This document shows positions 8,076 through 17,774 of a DNA stretch of 64,000 nucleotides, piece after piece (position 1 is the stretch's first letter; every line of letters begins with the position of its first letter). The stretch is from Nitrospira japonica (GTDB lineage Bacteria > Nitrospirota > Nitrospiria > Nitrospirales > Nitrospiraceae). Both the position numbers and the translations under genes were made by a program. The stretch covers positions 1,986,876-2,050,875 of the forward strand of contig NZ_LT828648.1 in the NCBI RefSeq assembly GCF_900169565.1, in the 5' to 3' direction. The notes under the pieces were generated by a model. That model saw only the letters and a program-made list of their open reading frames with translations. It had not been told where the DNA came from and ran no database searches.

Positions 8076-9275
8076 TTAATCTTTCCGTTCGGGAAGGGCG
8101 GTCAGGCCGGGAAGCTGTTTGCCTTCCAGCAATTCGAGCGCGGCGCCGCCACCTGTGGAAATAAAGGAGATATTTTCCGATTCGCCCGCGCGGTGTATGG
8201 CCATGGCCGTCTCGCCTCCGCCTACGATTGTCAGCGCATAGGCGTCGGCAACGGCATGAGCGACCGAGAGGGTACCCCTGGCATAGGCATCGATCTCGAA
8301 TACGCCCATCGGTCCGTTCCAAAGGATGGTCTTGGCGTTTTGAACCGCCTCCCGGAACAGTTTGACCGACGCGGGACCGATGTCGAGGGCATACCACCCC
8401 TTGGGGATTTCCTGGACCGGTACGATCTTCGTTTCGGCGCCGGGCTCGCGGCTGGCCGCCACGACGCAATCCACCGGCAGGTAGAACTTGACGCCGCGCG
8501 AGAAGGCATGATCTTCGATGCCTTTGGCGAAGTCCAGCATGTCGTTTTCGACCAATGAGTTTCCGATCTCCAGCCCTTTGGCCTTGAGGAACGTGAAGGC
8601 CATACCGCCGCCGATGATGACCTTGTCCACGCGCTTCCCGAGATTTTCGATGACGCCGATTTTGCCAGACACTTTGGCGCCGCCGAGAATGGCGACAAAC
8701 GGACGGACGGGATTGGCCACGGCGCCTTCCAGGTACTCGATTTCCTTTTTCAGGAGGAAGCCGGCCGCAGAAGCGGGAATGAATTTCGTAATGCCGACCG
8801 TGGAGGCATGGGCCCGGTGGGCGGCGCCGAACGCGTCGTTGATATACACGTCGCCCAATGCCGCCAGCGCCTTGGAAAAACTTTCGTCGTTCTTTTCTTC
8901 GCCCTCATGAAAGCGGAGATTCTCCAAGAGCATGACGTCGCCGGGGCTCATTTTCGCGACGAGTCCCTCGACCGCGGGCCCGACGCAGTCCGGCGCAAAA
9001 ATAACGTTCTTTCCCAGAAGCCGGCCCAGGCGTTTGGCGATCGGCGCCAGGCTGTATTTGGGGTCGAACCGGCTTTTGGGACGACCCAGATGCGAACACA
9101 AAATGACTTTCCCGCCGTCGTCGACGACACGATTAATGGTGGGAAGCGTCGAACGGATACGGGTGTCGTCGGTGATCTGTAGCGAATCGTCGAGCGGAAC
9201 GTTGAAGTCCGCACGGATGATCACTCGCTTGCCGGCCAGCGTCAGGTCGTCAATCGTTTGCTTGTGCAGGTTCAT
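8076..9275 (-). CDS. pgk: phosphoglycerate kinase
   Basis: The product is about 399 residues. N-domain substrate motifs are RVIIRADFNVPLD and LCSHLGRPKSRFDP. MLLENLRFHEGEEKND is in the hinge region and the nucleotide site includes ILGGAKVSGKIGVIENL and the C-terminal FISTGGGAALELLEGKQLPG. I chose the ATG at 9275 (MNLHKQTIDDL) because homology begins there; the upstream ATG at 9305 would add ten residues without support. Confidence 0.97.
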   Translation of the reverse strand: MNLHKQTIDDLTLAGKRVIIRADFNVPLDDSLQITDDTRIRSTLPTINRVVDDGGKVILCSHLGRPKSRFDPKYSLAPIAKRLGRLLGKNVIFAPDCVGPAVEGLVAKMSPGDVMLLENLRFHEGEEKNDESFSKALAALGDVYINDAFGAAHRAHASTVGITKFIPASAAGFLLKKEIEYLEGAVANPVRPFVAILGGAKVSGKIGVIENLGKRVDKVIIGGGMAFTFLKAKGLEIGNSLVENDMLDFAKGIEDHAFSRGVKFYLPVDCVVAASREPGAETKIVPVQEIPKGWYALDIGPASVKLFREAVQNAKTILWNGPMGVFEIDAYARGTLSVAHAVADAYALTIVGGGETAMAIHRAGESENISFISTGGGAALELLEGKQLPGLTALPERKD

Positions 9276-9344
9276 GGACGGTTCGCCACGGTGATCTGCA
9301 ACCATACGGGAGAACAGGGACCGAACGGAATCAACCTACGGACA

Positions 9345-10446
<1,102 letters not shown>

Positions 10447-10577
10447 GTTATACCAAAGGGGCAAACCCGCGTCGATACGGTCGTTTCGGAGGAAAAACCG
10501 GGGGAATTTACGTGTATATCAGAGCCGGTTCCCGGCATGACTTGCGCCCGTATCCTGGCCGTAGGTAGAGTTCGCCC

Positions 10578-13016
10578 GTGACGAACATGCCGGGGCGATC
10601 CAATTTTTCCGAGCTTACGACTCGAGCGCTCGAATGGAGGGTTCTCCTGGAGGCCCTCGCCGCGCATGCCCGTTCCGCAATGGGGATCGCCCGGTGTCGC
10701 GCTCTCGTATTGACGACGGATATCCACGCGGCCCGGAGGCGGCAACAGGAAACGTGGGAGATGGCGAGGCTGCAGGACAGTCTCGATCCCATGCCCGCGC
10801 TCTCTTTCCCCGACGTCCGTGAGCCACTGTCCCGCGCAAGCAAAGGCGCGGCGTTGGACACGCATGAACTGCGCGATCATGCGGTGGTTCTCTCACTATG
10901 GTCCGAGGTGCTCCGGTATGTGCGGCGACATGGAGTGGAGGCGCCCGCATTGGCCTCCGCCGCCGCGGCGCTGGAGAGCTTTCCAGAATTGACAAGCATC
11001 ATTGCCGCTTTGGAGGAAGCGATTCATATCGACGGCTCGATGAAGGAGTCCGCGTCACCCGGCCTGCTTCGGCTGACGCATCAGGCCAACGATCTGAAAC
11101 AGCGGATCCGGCATCGGCTCGACGACCTCCTTCATTCTCGATCCTATGAGGAAATCCTGCAGGAGCCGTATTTCGATCAACGCGAGGGACGCTATGTGTT
11201 GCCGGTCAAAGCCGGTCTGCAGGGGCGCGTTTCGGGAATCGTGCATGATGTCTCGTCCAGCGGGGCAACGGTATTTTTCGAGCCGCGCGAGTTGGTGGAA
11301 TTGAACAATGCCATCAAGCTTGCCGAACTCGAAATCGATCGGGAGGCGAGAAGGATCCTCAGGGAACTGTCCGGTCTGATTGCTGCGCAAGCGGAACGAA
11401 TCGGAGCCGGCCTCGAGGTGCTGGCCGAATTGGATGAGATCGCCGCACGCGCGTTATTCGGCCGCCGCTTGGGGGCCCAGCCCGTCTCATTGAATTCCAA
11501 TGGGTTGATTCGACTCAAAGGGGCCAAGCATCCGTTGCTGGTTCTGTCGAGGGATCAGGTGATCGCCAACGACATTGTGTTGGACGACACGGTCAACGTG
11601 CTGATCATTTCGGGTCCGAACACGGGCGGGAAAACGGTCACGCTCAAGATTCTCGGTCTATTTGCCTTGATGGTCCAGGCGGGATTGCTGCTCCCTTGCG
11701 AGGCGGAGTCCGACATGGCGGTCTTTTCAGCCGTCTACGCGGACATCGGGGATGCGCAGGACTTGGCACGCGATCTATCGAGCTTTTCCGCCCACATGAC
11801 GCAAATGATCGATTTGTTGCGGGAGGCGGAACGGGACGGTGACTCAGGATCCGGGCGGCGTACCGGGTCGGCGCTGGTGTTGTTCGATGAACCGGTCACT
11901 TCGACGGATCCGGCCGAAGGGGCTGCCTTGGCAGAGGCGCTCCTGTGTCGCCTTGCGGCACTGGGGATGAAAGTTGTGGCTACGACGCATTATCGGTCTC
12001 TGAAGACTTTGGCACAGACCAGGGCGGGATTTACCAATGCCAGTGTGGGGTTCGACTTGGCCACGCTCTCGCCGACCTATCAGCTGTTCCTCGGCGTTCC
12101 TGGCGGATCCTCGGCCCTCGAGATCGCCGGCCGATTGGGTATGGACCAAGCCGTGCTGGACGAGGCCAGGCAAAAGTTGGGACTGGAAGACCGGGCGCTC
12201 GAACGGCTGTTGAGCGATCTGCACGGCAAGCAGCGACAATTGGCGGATGATCTCGCTCGAGCCGCCGAGTTACGGGCTCAAGCGGAGGAGGCCGCCCGGT
12301 TGGCCAAAGGAGAGCTGGCCCGATTGGAATCCGCCGAGCGGGAGGCGAAGAAGAGCATCAGGAAAAAGCTGCAAGACCAGTTCAGCCGCGCGAGAGCCGA
12401 GGTACAGGCGACGGTCGACGAGGCGAAACGAGAGCAGAAGTTTACAACGGCGCAAGCGGCAAAACGACGGCTTGCCGAACTGGAGGAACAGTCGCGGGAC
12501 GCTCTGGAGCCCGAGCGGGTTCGAGTCCCGGTCGAACGGCTGAAGGTGGGTGATCTGGTCGAGATCGGAGGACTCAACACGATCGGCACGCTGCTCGAAG
12601 TTCCGCTCGGCAAAAAGCGCGTGCGCGTGAAGGTCGGAGAGGGGGAGGTGTCCGCTCTGTGTTCCGGGTTGTTCGGGATCGCGCAGGAGGCCGGAGATCC
12701 AAAGGACGGATCACCTGCTCGATCGGCTTCGCCGAGGGTCTCGACGCAGCCGCGTGCCTATCATGCGGCTGAACAGAGCGTCGTCGACGTGCGGGGCAAA
12801 ACGGCGGATGAGGCGCTGGAGGAAGTCGTGGCGGTCTTGGATCGAGCGGCGTTGGCGGGTGCACCTCTCGTCCGTGTGATTCACGGGCACGGGACCGGCC
12901 GTCTCAAGGCGGCGGTGAGAGACTATCTCGGCCGATCGCCCTACGTCCAAGACTTCCGATCCGGGGATCCAGCAGAAGGAGGAGACGGCGTCACGGTGGC
13001 ACGACTGCGAGAATGA
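10578..13016 (+). CDS. mutS2: MutS2 family endonuclease / ribosome rescue ATPase
   Basis: The product is 812 residues, the normal MutS2 length. The MutS core has Walker A ISGPNTGGKTVTLK (about residue 350) and Walker B ALVLFDEPVTSTDPAEGAAL, with VVATTHYRSLK after it. A long coiled coil rich in Ala, Arg and Glu covers about 540-660. The C-terminal Smr domain contains VDVRGKTADEALEEV and VIHGHGTGRLKAAVRDYL, including the HGHGTG nuclease motif. MutS2 acts on recombination intermediates in Helicobacter and on collided ribosomes in Bacillus. It is divergent from gap. The start is GTG at 10578 or ATG at 10587. Confidence 0.95.
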   Translation: MTNMPGRSNFSELTTRALEWRVLLEALAAHARSAMGIARCRALVLTTDIHAARRRQQETWEMARLQDSLDPMPALSFPDVREPLSRASKGAALDTHELRDHAVVLSLWSEVLRYVRRHGVEAPALASAAAALESFPELTSIIAALEEAIHIDGSMKESASPGLLRLTHQANDLKQRIRHRLDDLLHSRSYEEILQEPYFDQREGRYVLPVKAGLQGRVSGIVHDVSSSGATVFFEPRELVELNNAIKLAELEIDREARRILRELSGLIAAQAERIGAGLEVLAELDEIAARALFGRRLGAQPVSLNSNGLIRLKGAKHPLLVLSRDQVIANDIVLDDTVNVLIISGPNTGGKTVTLKILGLFALMVQAGLLLPCEAESDMAVFSAVYADIGDAQDLARDLSSFSAHMTQMIDLLREAERDGDSGSGRRTGSALVLFDEPVTSTDPAEGAALAEALLCRLAALGMKVVATTHYRSLKTLAQTRAGFTNASVGFDLATLSPTYQLFLGVPGGSSALEIAGRLGMDQAVLDEARQKLGLEDRALERLLSDLHGKQRQLADDLARAAELRAQAEEAARLAKGELARLESAEREAKKSIRKKLQDQFSRARAEVQATVDEAKREQKFTTAQAAKRRLAELEEQSRDALEPERVRVPVERLKVGDLVEIGGLNTIGTLLEVPLGKKRVRVKVGEGEVSALCSGLFGIAQEAGDPKDGSPARSASPRVSTQPRAYHAAEQSVVDVRGKTADEALEEVVAVLDRAALAGAPLVRVIHGHGTGRLKAAVRDYLGRSPYVQDFRSGDPAEGGDGVTVARLRE

Positions 13017-13057
13017 TCGGGGAGGAGGATGTTTACCGGCTACTATTGGCGACGCGG

Positions 13058-14428
13058 TCAACAAAGACGATACTTGGCCATGCGATAACGCAGGGTATTT
13101 CTTGTCAGCTTGAGAAGGCGGCTGGCTTCGGAAATGTTCCCTCCCGCCTCGTGCAGCGCCTCCATCAGCATTTTCTTTTCCATGTCCTGCAGGGAAAGAC
13201 CGAACGCGAGCAACGAAGGTCTGGCGTGACCGTCCGGAAGATCTGCCTTGGCGGGGGGCGTCGGGGCGCCGGAGTTCGAAAAAGATGCCGGCAGATGTTC
13301 GGGCAGGATCGTCGGACTCTTGCACGTGATCGTCAGTCCTTCCACGACGTTGTGCAGTTCCCGAACGTTGCCGGGCCAATCGTGCCGGCGCAGCCACTCG
13401 ATGGCTGCGGGACTGAAATCCGGAACGCGGCGACCGCGGTCGCGACGAATCGTGTCCAGGAAGTGTCGCACCAGCGGTTCGATGTCGTCGGGCCGTTCCC
13501 GCAAGGGCGGAATCCTCAACTGATACACGTTTAACCGGTAATACAGATCCAGACGAAACTTTCCCGCTTTGATGTGTGCGGGAAGGTCCTCGTTGGTCGC
13601 GGCGACGACTCGAATGTCGACCGGAATGTCGCGCGTATCACCTAGCGGGCTGATCACGTGGTCCTCGAGAACCCGCAGGAGCTTGGCTTGAGCCATGGGG
13701 CTGACTTCGCCGATTTCATCCAGAAACACCGTCCCTCCCTCGGCGGCTTGAAACCGTCCGAGCTTGGGTTGTTTGGCATCGGTGAAGGCTCCCCGCTGGT
13801 ATCCGAACAGTTCCGATTCCATAAGGTGCTCGGGGATTCCCGCGCAATTCAATGCGACGAACGGTCCCTTGGCTCGCGGGCTCGCGGCGTGGATGGCATG
13901 AGCGAACAGTTCCTTGCCTGTTCCGCTTTCGCCGGTGATCAAAACGGTCGCGTCGGTCGCGGCGACTTCCGCTGCCAGATGCTTGACCAGGCGCATCTGT
14001 GAAGACACGCTGATGATCCGATCGAAACCCGACGAGCCAGCCGCGGACGCTTGGTCGGCACCGGCCGCGATCTGCATTCGAAGAAGGGTTGTCCGGACAT
14101 CGGATGTCGTCAACGGGTTGACCAGATAGTCGGCCGCTCCCGATCGCAAGGCGTCCACCGCGGCCCGTGCCGAATCCTCGACGCCCACGACCACGACCGG
14201 AATGGAGGGGGCGAGGCTTCGAAACTGCGGAAGGATAGAGTTCAAAGGCCGGCTCTGTCGGTGCTCGTCGAAGATGACGCAGTCGAAATCAGTCCGTTCC
14301 CCGAGTACGCGAAGGCCTTCCTCTGGCGTGGGAGCGAACTGCAGGATCAGAGGCAGGTCCGAAACGGACTTCTCGAGGGTTGTCTTCGTCGAAGGATCGC
14401 TCGAAATGACGAGAAGCAAAGGAGGCAT
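13058..14428 (-). CDS. sigma-54-dependent transcriptional activator with degenerate receiver
   Basis: The product is 456 residues. The N-terminal 120 residues have a CheY-like pattern, but the acidic pair is replaced (VISSDPS), the switch Thr/Ser position reads VVVGVED, and the lysine position is Asn (YLVNPLT). Asp54 (VIFDEH) remains. The AAA+ domain has Walker A GESGTGKE and Walker B GGTVFLDEIGE. The sigma-54 contact loop reads GAFTDA instead of GAFTGA. The C-terminus is a Fis-type helix-turn-helix (NISEASRLLKLTRNTLRYRM). No sensor kinase is adjacent. It is probably controlled by something other than classical phosphotransfer. Confidence 0.93.
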   Translation of the reverse strand: MPPLLLVISSDPSTKTTLEKSVSDLPLILQFAPTPEEGLRVLGERTDFDCVIFDEHRQSRPLNSILPQFRSLAPSIPVVVVGVEDSARAAVDALRSGAADYLVNPLTTSDVRTTLLRMQIAAGADQASAAGSSGFDRIISVSSQMRLVKHLAAEVAATDATVLITGESGTGKELFAHAIHAASPRAKGPFVALNCAGIPEHLMESELFGYQRGAFTDAKQPKLGRFQAAEGGTVFLDEIGEVSPMAQAKLLRVLEDHVISPLGDTRDIPVDIRVVAATNEDLPAHIKAGKFRLDLYYRLNVYQLRIPPLRERPDDIEPLVRHFLDTIRRDRGRRVPDFSPAAIEWLRRHDWPGNVRELHNVVEGLTITCKSPTILPEHLPASFSNSGAPTPPAKADLPDGHARPSLLAFGLSLQDMEKKMLMEALHEAGGNISEASRLLKLTRNTLRYRMAKYRLC

Positions 14429-14482
14429 GAAGCACCGCTGTTGTGTTCGACAGCCGTTGCGCCGCCTTTCTTCAGCCTACTC

Positions 14483-15463
14483 CTATTCGGCGGGGGATAA
14501 AAGGGGGGAGTTCTTCGTATGGCGGGTCTCGTTGTGTTGCGCGATGGTCACGTTACGCAGCAATCCGTCCCTCTTCGTCCGGCGGATCGGGCTGTCACGA
14601 AACCGTTCCGTGAAGGTCTCATCGGTCAGTTCGGCCAATTCCGACAGGCGAGGCGCCAGAGAAAGGGGTGCGGGTGAAAATGCCGTAACCGCTTTCTCTT
14701 CCGCTTGCAGATTGTACGGACAGACATCGAGGCAGTCATCGCACCCGAAAATATGGTTCCCCATTTGTTGCCGGATCTCGTGTTCGATCATGTCTGCGGC
14801 TCCCCGGAATTCGATGGTGAGGTAAGAAATGCAGCGCCGCGCATCGACGACATACGGCTCGACGATCGCCCCGGTCGGACAGGCCTGGATGCAGAGACGA
14901 CAGTTGCCACAGAGGTCGGTAGCGGGTTCGTCGGGCGTGAGTTCCAGCGTGGTCAGTACTTCCCCGAGCAGCAGCCAGGAGCCGTATTGTGCCGACACCA
15001 GATTGGAGTGTTTGCCGATCCATCCCAAGCCGGCCTGCTGAGCCCAGGCCTTTTCCATGACCGGGCCGGTATCGACGTACGTGCGGGTCGCGGCCGTGGG
15101 CGCCAAGGCTTTGATCCGGTTCTCCAGCAGGGTCAGGCGGTCTCCGAGCGTGCGATGATAATCTCGTCCCCATGCGTAGCGGGCGATGCGCCCGAACCCT
15201 GGTCCTTCGGTCGCCCGATGTCCCGTGTCGTAATTCAGACCCACGGACACGATGGAGCGGCAGTTGGGCAAGACCACGGTGGGGTCGGCCCGGCGAGATG
15301 GATCCCGCGCCAGCCAGGCCATTGTCCCGTGATAGCGGCGAGCCAGCCACTCCTCCAGCCGATCGAGCAGGGTTGTCGAATGGGATTGAGCGACCGAAGA
15401 GATTCCGACCGCGTCAAAGCCCAGAGCGATCGCTTCCTGCCGGATCACCGCCGAGAGCGACAT
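14483..15463 (-). CDS. queG: tRNA epoxyqueuosine(34) reductase QueG
   Basis: The product is 326 residues. It is a cobalamin-dependent iron-sulfur enzyme catalysing the last step of queuosine synthesis. The N-terminal DUF1730 domain includes RYAWGRDYHRTLGDRL, YVDTGPVMEKAWAQQAGLGWIGKH and LLGEVLTTLEL. Two ferredoxin-type clusters follow: CGNCRLCIQACPTGAI and, after RRCISYLTIEFRG, FGCDDCLDVCPYN. It lacks the C-terminal HEAT-repeat extension of longer forms. The ATG lies 2 nt after the upstream small secreted protein's stop. Confidence 0.95.
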   Translation of the reverse strand: MSLSAVIRQEAIALGFDAVGISSVAQSHSTTLLDRLEEWLARRYHGTMAWLARDPSRRADPTVVLPNCRSIVSVGLNYDTGHRATEGPGFGRIARYAWGRDYHRTLGDRLTLLENRIKALAPTAATRTYVDTGPVMEKAWAQQAGLGWIGKHSNLVSAQYGSWLLLGEVLTTLELTPDEPATDLCGNCRLCIQACPTGAIVEPYVVDARRCISYLTIEFRGAADMIEHEIRQQMGNHIFGCDDCLDVCPYNLQAEEKAVTAFSPAPLSLAPRLSELAELTDETFTERFRDSPIRRTKRDGLLRNVTIAQHNETRHTKNSPLLSPAE

Positions 15464-15465
15464 GG

Positions 15466-15831
15466 TTAACGTGGTGTGCAGTCAAATCGAACGATGAATT
15501 GGACGGAACAATGTTCGGTGCCGCAGCGTCCGCAGGTGCCGGTGATCTTGGTTTTCCAGTCGGTCTGTTTCTCCTGGAACTGACACGTCATTTTCCCACC
15601 CTTGGAAATCGTCGTCCAGGGCTTGGTCGTCCCGGGGATCCGGGCGACGAGGCAGCCGGCCGGTATCGGAACTTGGCAATGTTGGGAAGCTTCTCCCTTG
15701 GCCATCCCGAAGCTGCAGGACTGCTCTGTTGTGGCGGTAAAATCCGAGGGACTTTGAGCCGCGGCAGGGGGAGCGGGCCAAGCCCACAGCAGAATCAGTG
15801 CGTAACTCAACAACCGGTAAGAGGAGTGCAT
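15466..15831 (-). CDS. small cysteine-rich secreted protein
   Basis: I do not recognise a family. It is 121 residues with a signal peptide (MHSSYRLLSYALILLWAWPAPPAAAQ) starting at ATG 15831. The mature part has eight cysteines, including CGRCGTEHC near the end, which suggests disulfides or metal binding in the periplasm. Longer open frame upstream to 15939 adds no plausible signal. It is tightly linked to queG (2-nt spacing), which is probably an operon accident, as no shared role is evident. Confidence 0.7.
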   Translation of the reverse strand: MHSSYRLLSYALILLWAWPAPPAAAQSPSDFTATTEQSCSFGMAKGEASQHCQVPIPAGCLVARIPGTTKPWTTISKGGKMTCQFQEKQTDWKTKITGTCGRCGTEHCSVQFIVRFDCTPR

Positions 15832-16081
15832 CCCGGCGAATGGTAGCACAGCCTCCGAGCTTGCGGCTACGGACGACTCTGCGTAGAATCTCGCCCGGGC
15901 ACCCGTTGAATCCCAACGGTGCGCCGCATGGATCCGCACTCAGGCGCATCTCCGTGCCGCCATTCGCCGTCGGAAACACATTCCAGGGCGGCGGGTGCGA
16001 GTGCTGGTCACCGCGTCCGTTCGAGTGAAGGATCGGACGCGTCACCTATGCGGGACGACAGACAACCTTGAGGGAGGAACC

Positions 16082-17194
16082 ATGCTGGCTACGCGGATTC
16101 GTCAGAAGGAAGGCATGTTTTACTTCATCGGGTACAACGCGGCCGATCTGCTTGCGAAGGTGCAGTTCACCAGCCGTTATTATTTCGAAGGCGAGGAACT
16201 CTCGGAGGCAAGACTTTCCGAACACGACGACGTGGCGCAATTCATTGCCGGGATCGAGCGGAGCGAAAAAGGCTTCCAACGCTTGTTGAATCGACAGAAG
16301 ATCAAACAGATCGTGAATTTTTATGAAACGGTGGTGGCGCAGCCGATGATTCCGGGAACGGTCCTGCTCTTCACCGATGAAACGCTCCGGTTTCAGCGGG
16401 CCGGCGAACATGAATCCATCGGCCATCTGAGCGAGCCGAGGGGGAAGTATCTGATCATTGACGGACAGCATCGGCTTGCCGGGCTTCACTTTTTCCAGCA
16501 ACGCCATCCGGATCAGATCGACAAGGTGGAGGTTCCCTGTGTGCTCTTCGACGGCAGAACCGCGGAATTCGCCACCGAGATGTTCGTCATCATCAACAGC
16601 ACGCACACGCGGATCAACCGATCTCACCTCGTGGATCTCTATGAGAAGGTGTCATGGGAAAGTCCCGAAAAAAAATTCTCCGCCAAGGTCGTCAATTTGC
16701 TCTACGGGGAATCGGACTCTCCGCTGCAGTACAAGATCAACCGATTGGGCGGGCGGAGCAAACAGGAAAAGTGGATCCTGCAGTCGGAAATTTTCAATGA
16801 ATTGCTCAAAGTGGTGACGGCCCACAAGCGATGGATCGAATCCCATTTAGGAATGAAGCCCGAGCGCTGTTATGCGTTGGTGCGGGACTATCTCAAGGGC
16901 GTCAAAGACGTCATGCAGGACGTGTGGGGACAGAACGAGCGGTACATGTTTACCCGCGACGTCACGCTGAAGGCGCTCATCCGGGTGCTCGACGACATCG
17001 TCGTCGACCGGAAGCTGATCAATGACTGGGAGTCAGAGCGGTCGGCCAAGCCGTTCGCCGATCTCGTCAGGCCGTGGGCGGCGCTGGGAAAAGAATTCCG
17101 GGCCGAGGGATTTTATGAGCGGTTTCCGGCAAAGGGCCAACTGGAGCGCGTGCGAAAGATTCACCAACGGCTTCTGGATGCGATCATCGGGTAG
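16082..17194 (+). CDS. stand-alone DGQHR-domain protein (DndB-like fold)
   Basis: The product is 370 residues. Its central signature LIIDGQHRLAGLHFF (about residue 125) defines the DGQHR domain shared with DndB, DbpB and related ParB-like proteins. A second conserved stretch, EMFVIINSTHTRINRSHLVDLY, follows as in the family. GAGGGAGGA precedes the ATG at 16082; the frame is open to 15995 but without homology. DndB represses DNA phosphorothioation genes, but no dndCDE, restriction or recombination gene is near. The function here is unknown; DNA binding or nucleotide hydrolysis is an inference from the fold. The stop overlaps the next gene by 17 nt. Confidence 0.82.
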   Translation: MLATRIRQKEGMFYFIGYNAADLLAKVQFTSRYYFEGEELSEARLSEHDDVAQFIAGIERSEKGFQRLLNRQKIKQIVNFYETVVAQPMIPGTVLLFTDETLRFQRAGEHESIGHLSEPRGKYLIIDGQHRLAGLHFFQQRHPDQIDKVEVPCVLFDGRTAEFATEMFVIINSTHTRINRSHLVDLYEKVSWESPEKKFSAKVVNLLYGESDSPLQYKINRLGGRSKQEKWILQSEIFNELLKVVTAHKRWIESHLGMKPERCYALVRDYLKGVKDVMQDVWGQNERYMFTRDVTLKALIRVLDDIVVDRKLINDWESERSAKPFADLVRPWAALGKEFRAEGFYERFPAKGQLERVRKIHQRLLDAIIG

Positions 17195-17774
17195 TCGTCG
17201 CCTCGCGCTGGTTTCGACCCTTCTGGCGTCGACGTGCGCGATTGTCGGGGGCGAGATGGCCGTTCCGTCTGCCGCCGCCTCGACGGATTCCGACGAGCTA
17301 CAAGTCAGAACTGAACCGGGTGGCGGCGTCCGGGCGACGGCGAAAGTCGTCTTCGACGCCAAACCAGGCGTCGTGTTCGCCGTGCTGACGGATTATGCGC
17401 ACTGGCCGGAGTTGTTCGAGGTGCGCATGACACTCGCCGATCTCAAGGTTCAAGACGGAATTGCCCGGATCGATTTGCGCATCGAGCACGCCCTGCTGCC
17501 CGGAGAGCGCCGCCTGGTGACGGATTCACGAGCGGCCACGGATCGCAGTATTGTGACCGACCTCGTGGAGGGGGATTTCAAACGGTATCATCGCGTATGG
17601 ACTTTGCACGCCGCGGACGGCGGTGTCCGCACGCTCGCCGAATTTGAGCTCCTTGTCGCAATCGACTCAATGGTGCCGGACTGGCTGGTGGCCATCGCCA
17701 TGCGACGAGAGTTGGAGTCGCACTTTCGAATCGTCAAGAAGAAGGTGTTGGAGCCTGTCGGAGCGGAAAAGTGA
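17178..17774 (+). CDS. secreted SRPBCC (START-like) protein
   Basis: The product is 198 residues with a signal peptide (MRSSGSRRLALVSTLLASTC..AAAS). The mature part begins with RATAKVVFDAKPGVVFAVLTDYAHWPELFEV, typical of the polyketide cyclase/SRPBCC hydrophobic-pocket fold. It likely binds a lipid or other hydrophobic ligand in the periplasm. The start overlaps the end of the DGQHR gene by 17 nt, so the two are probably cotranscribed. The 3' end overlaps the convergent thiI gene by 41 nt. Confidence 0.8.
   Translation: MRSSGSRRLALVSTLLASTCAIVGGEMAVPSAAASTDSDELQVRTEPGGGVRATAKVVFDAKPGVVFAVLTDYAHWPELFEVRMTLADLKVQDGIARIDLRIEHALLPGERRLVTDSRAATDRSIVTDLVEGDFKRYHRVWTLHAADGGVRTLAEFELLVAIDSMVPDWLVAIAMRRELESHFRIVKKKVLEPVGAEK

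Noticed and set aside
12500-12530. A tRNA T-loop-like GGGTTCGAGTCCCG
   Set aside because: It is inside the mutS2 coding region, with no acceptor stem, D-arm or anticodon arm around it.
16082-17194. A DNA phosphorothioation or other defence island around the DGQHR gene
   Set aside because: No dnd, restriction, nuclease, helicase or toxin gene is within several kilobases; the neighbours are queG, thiI and secreted proteins.
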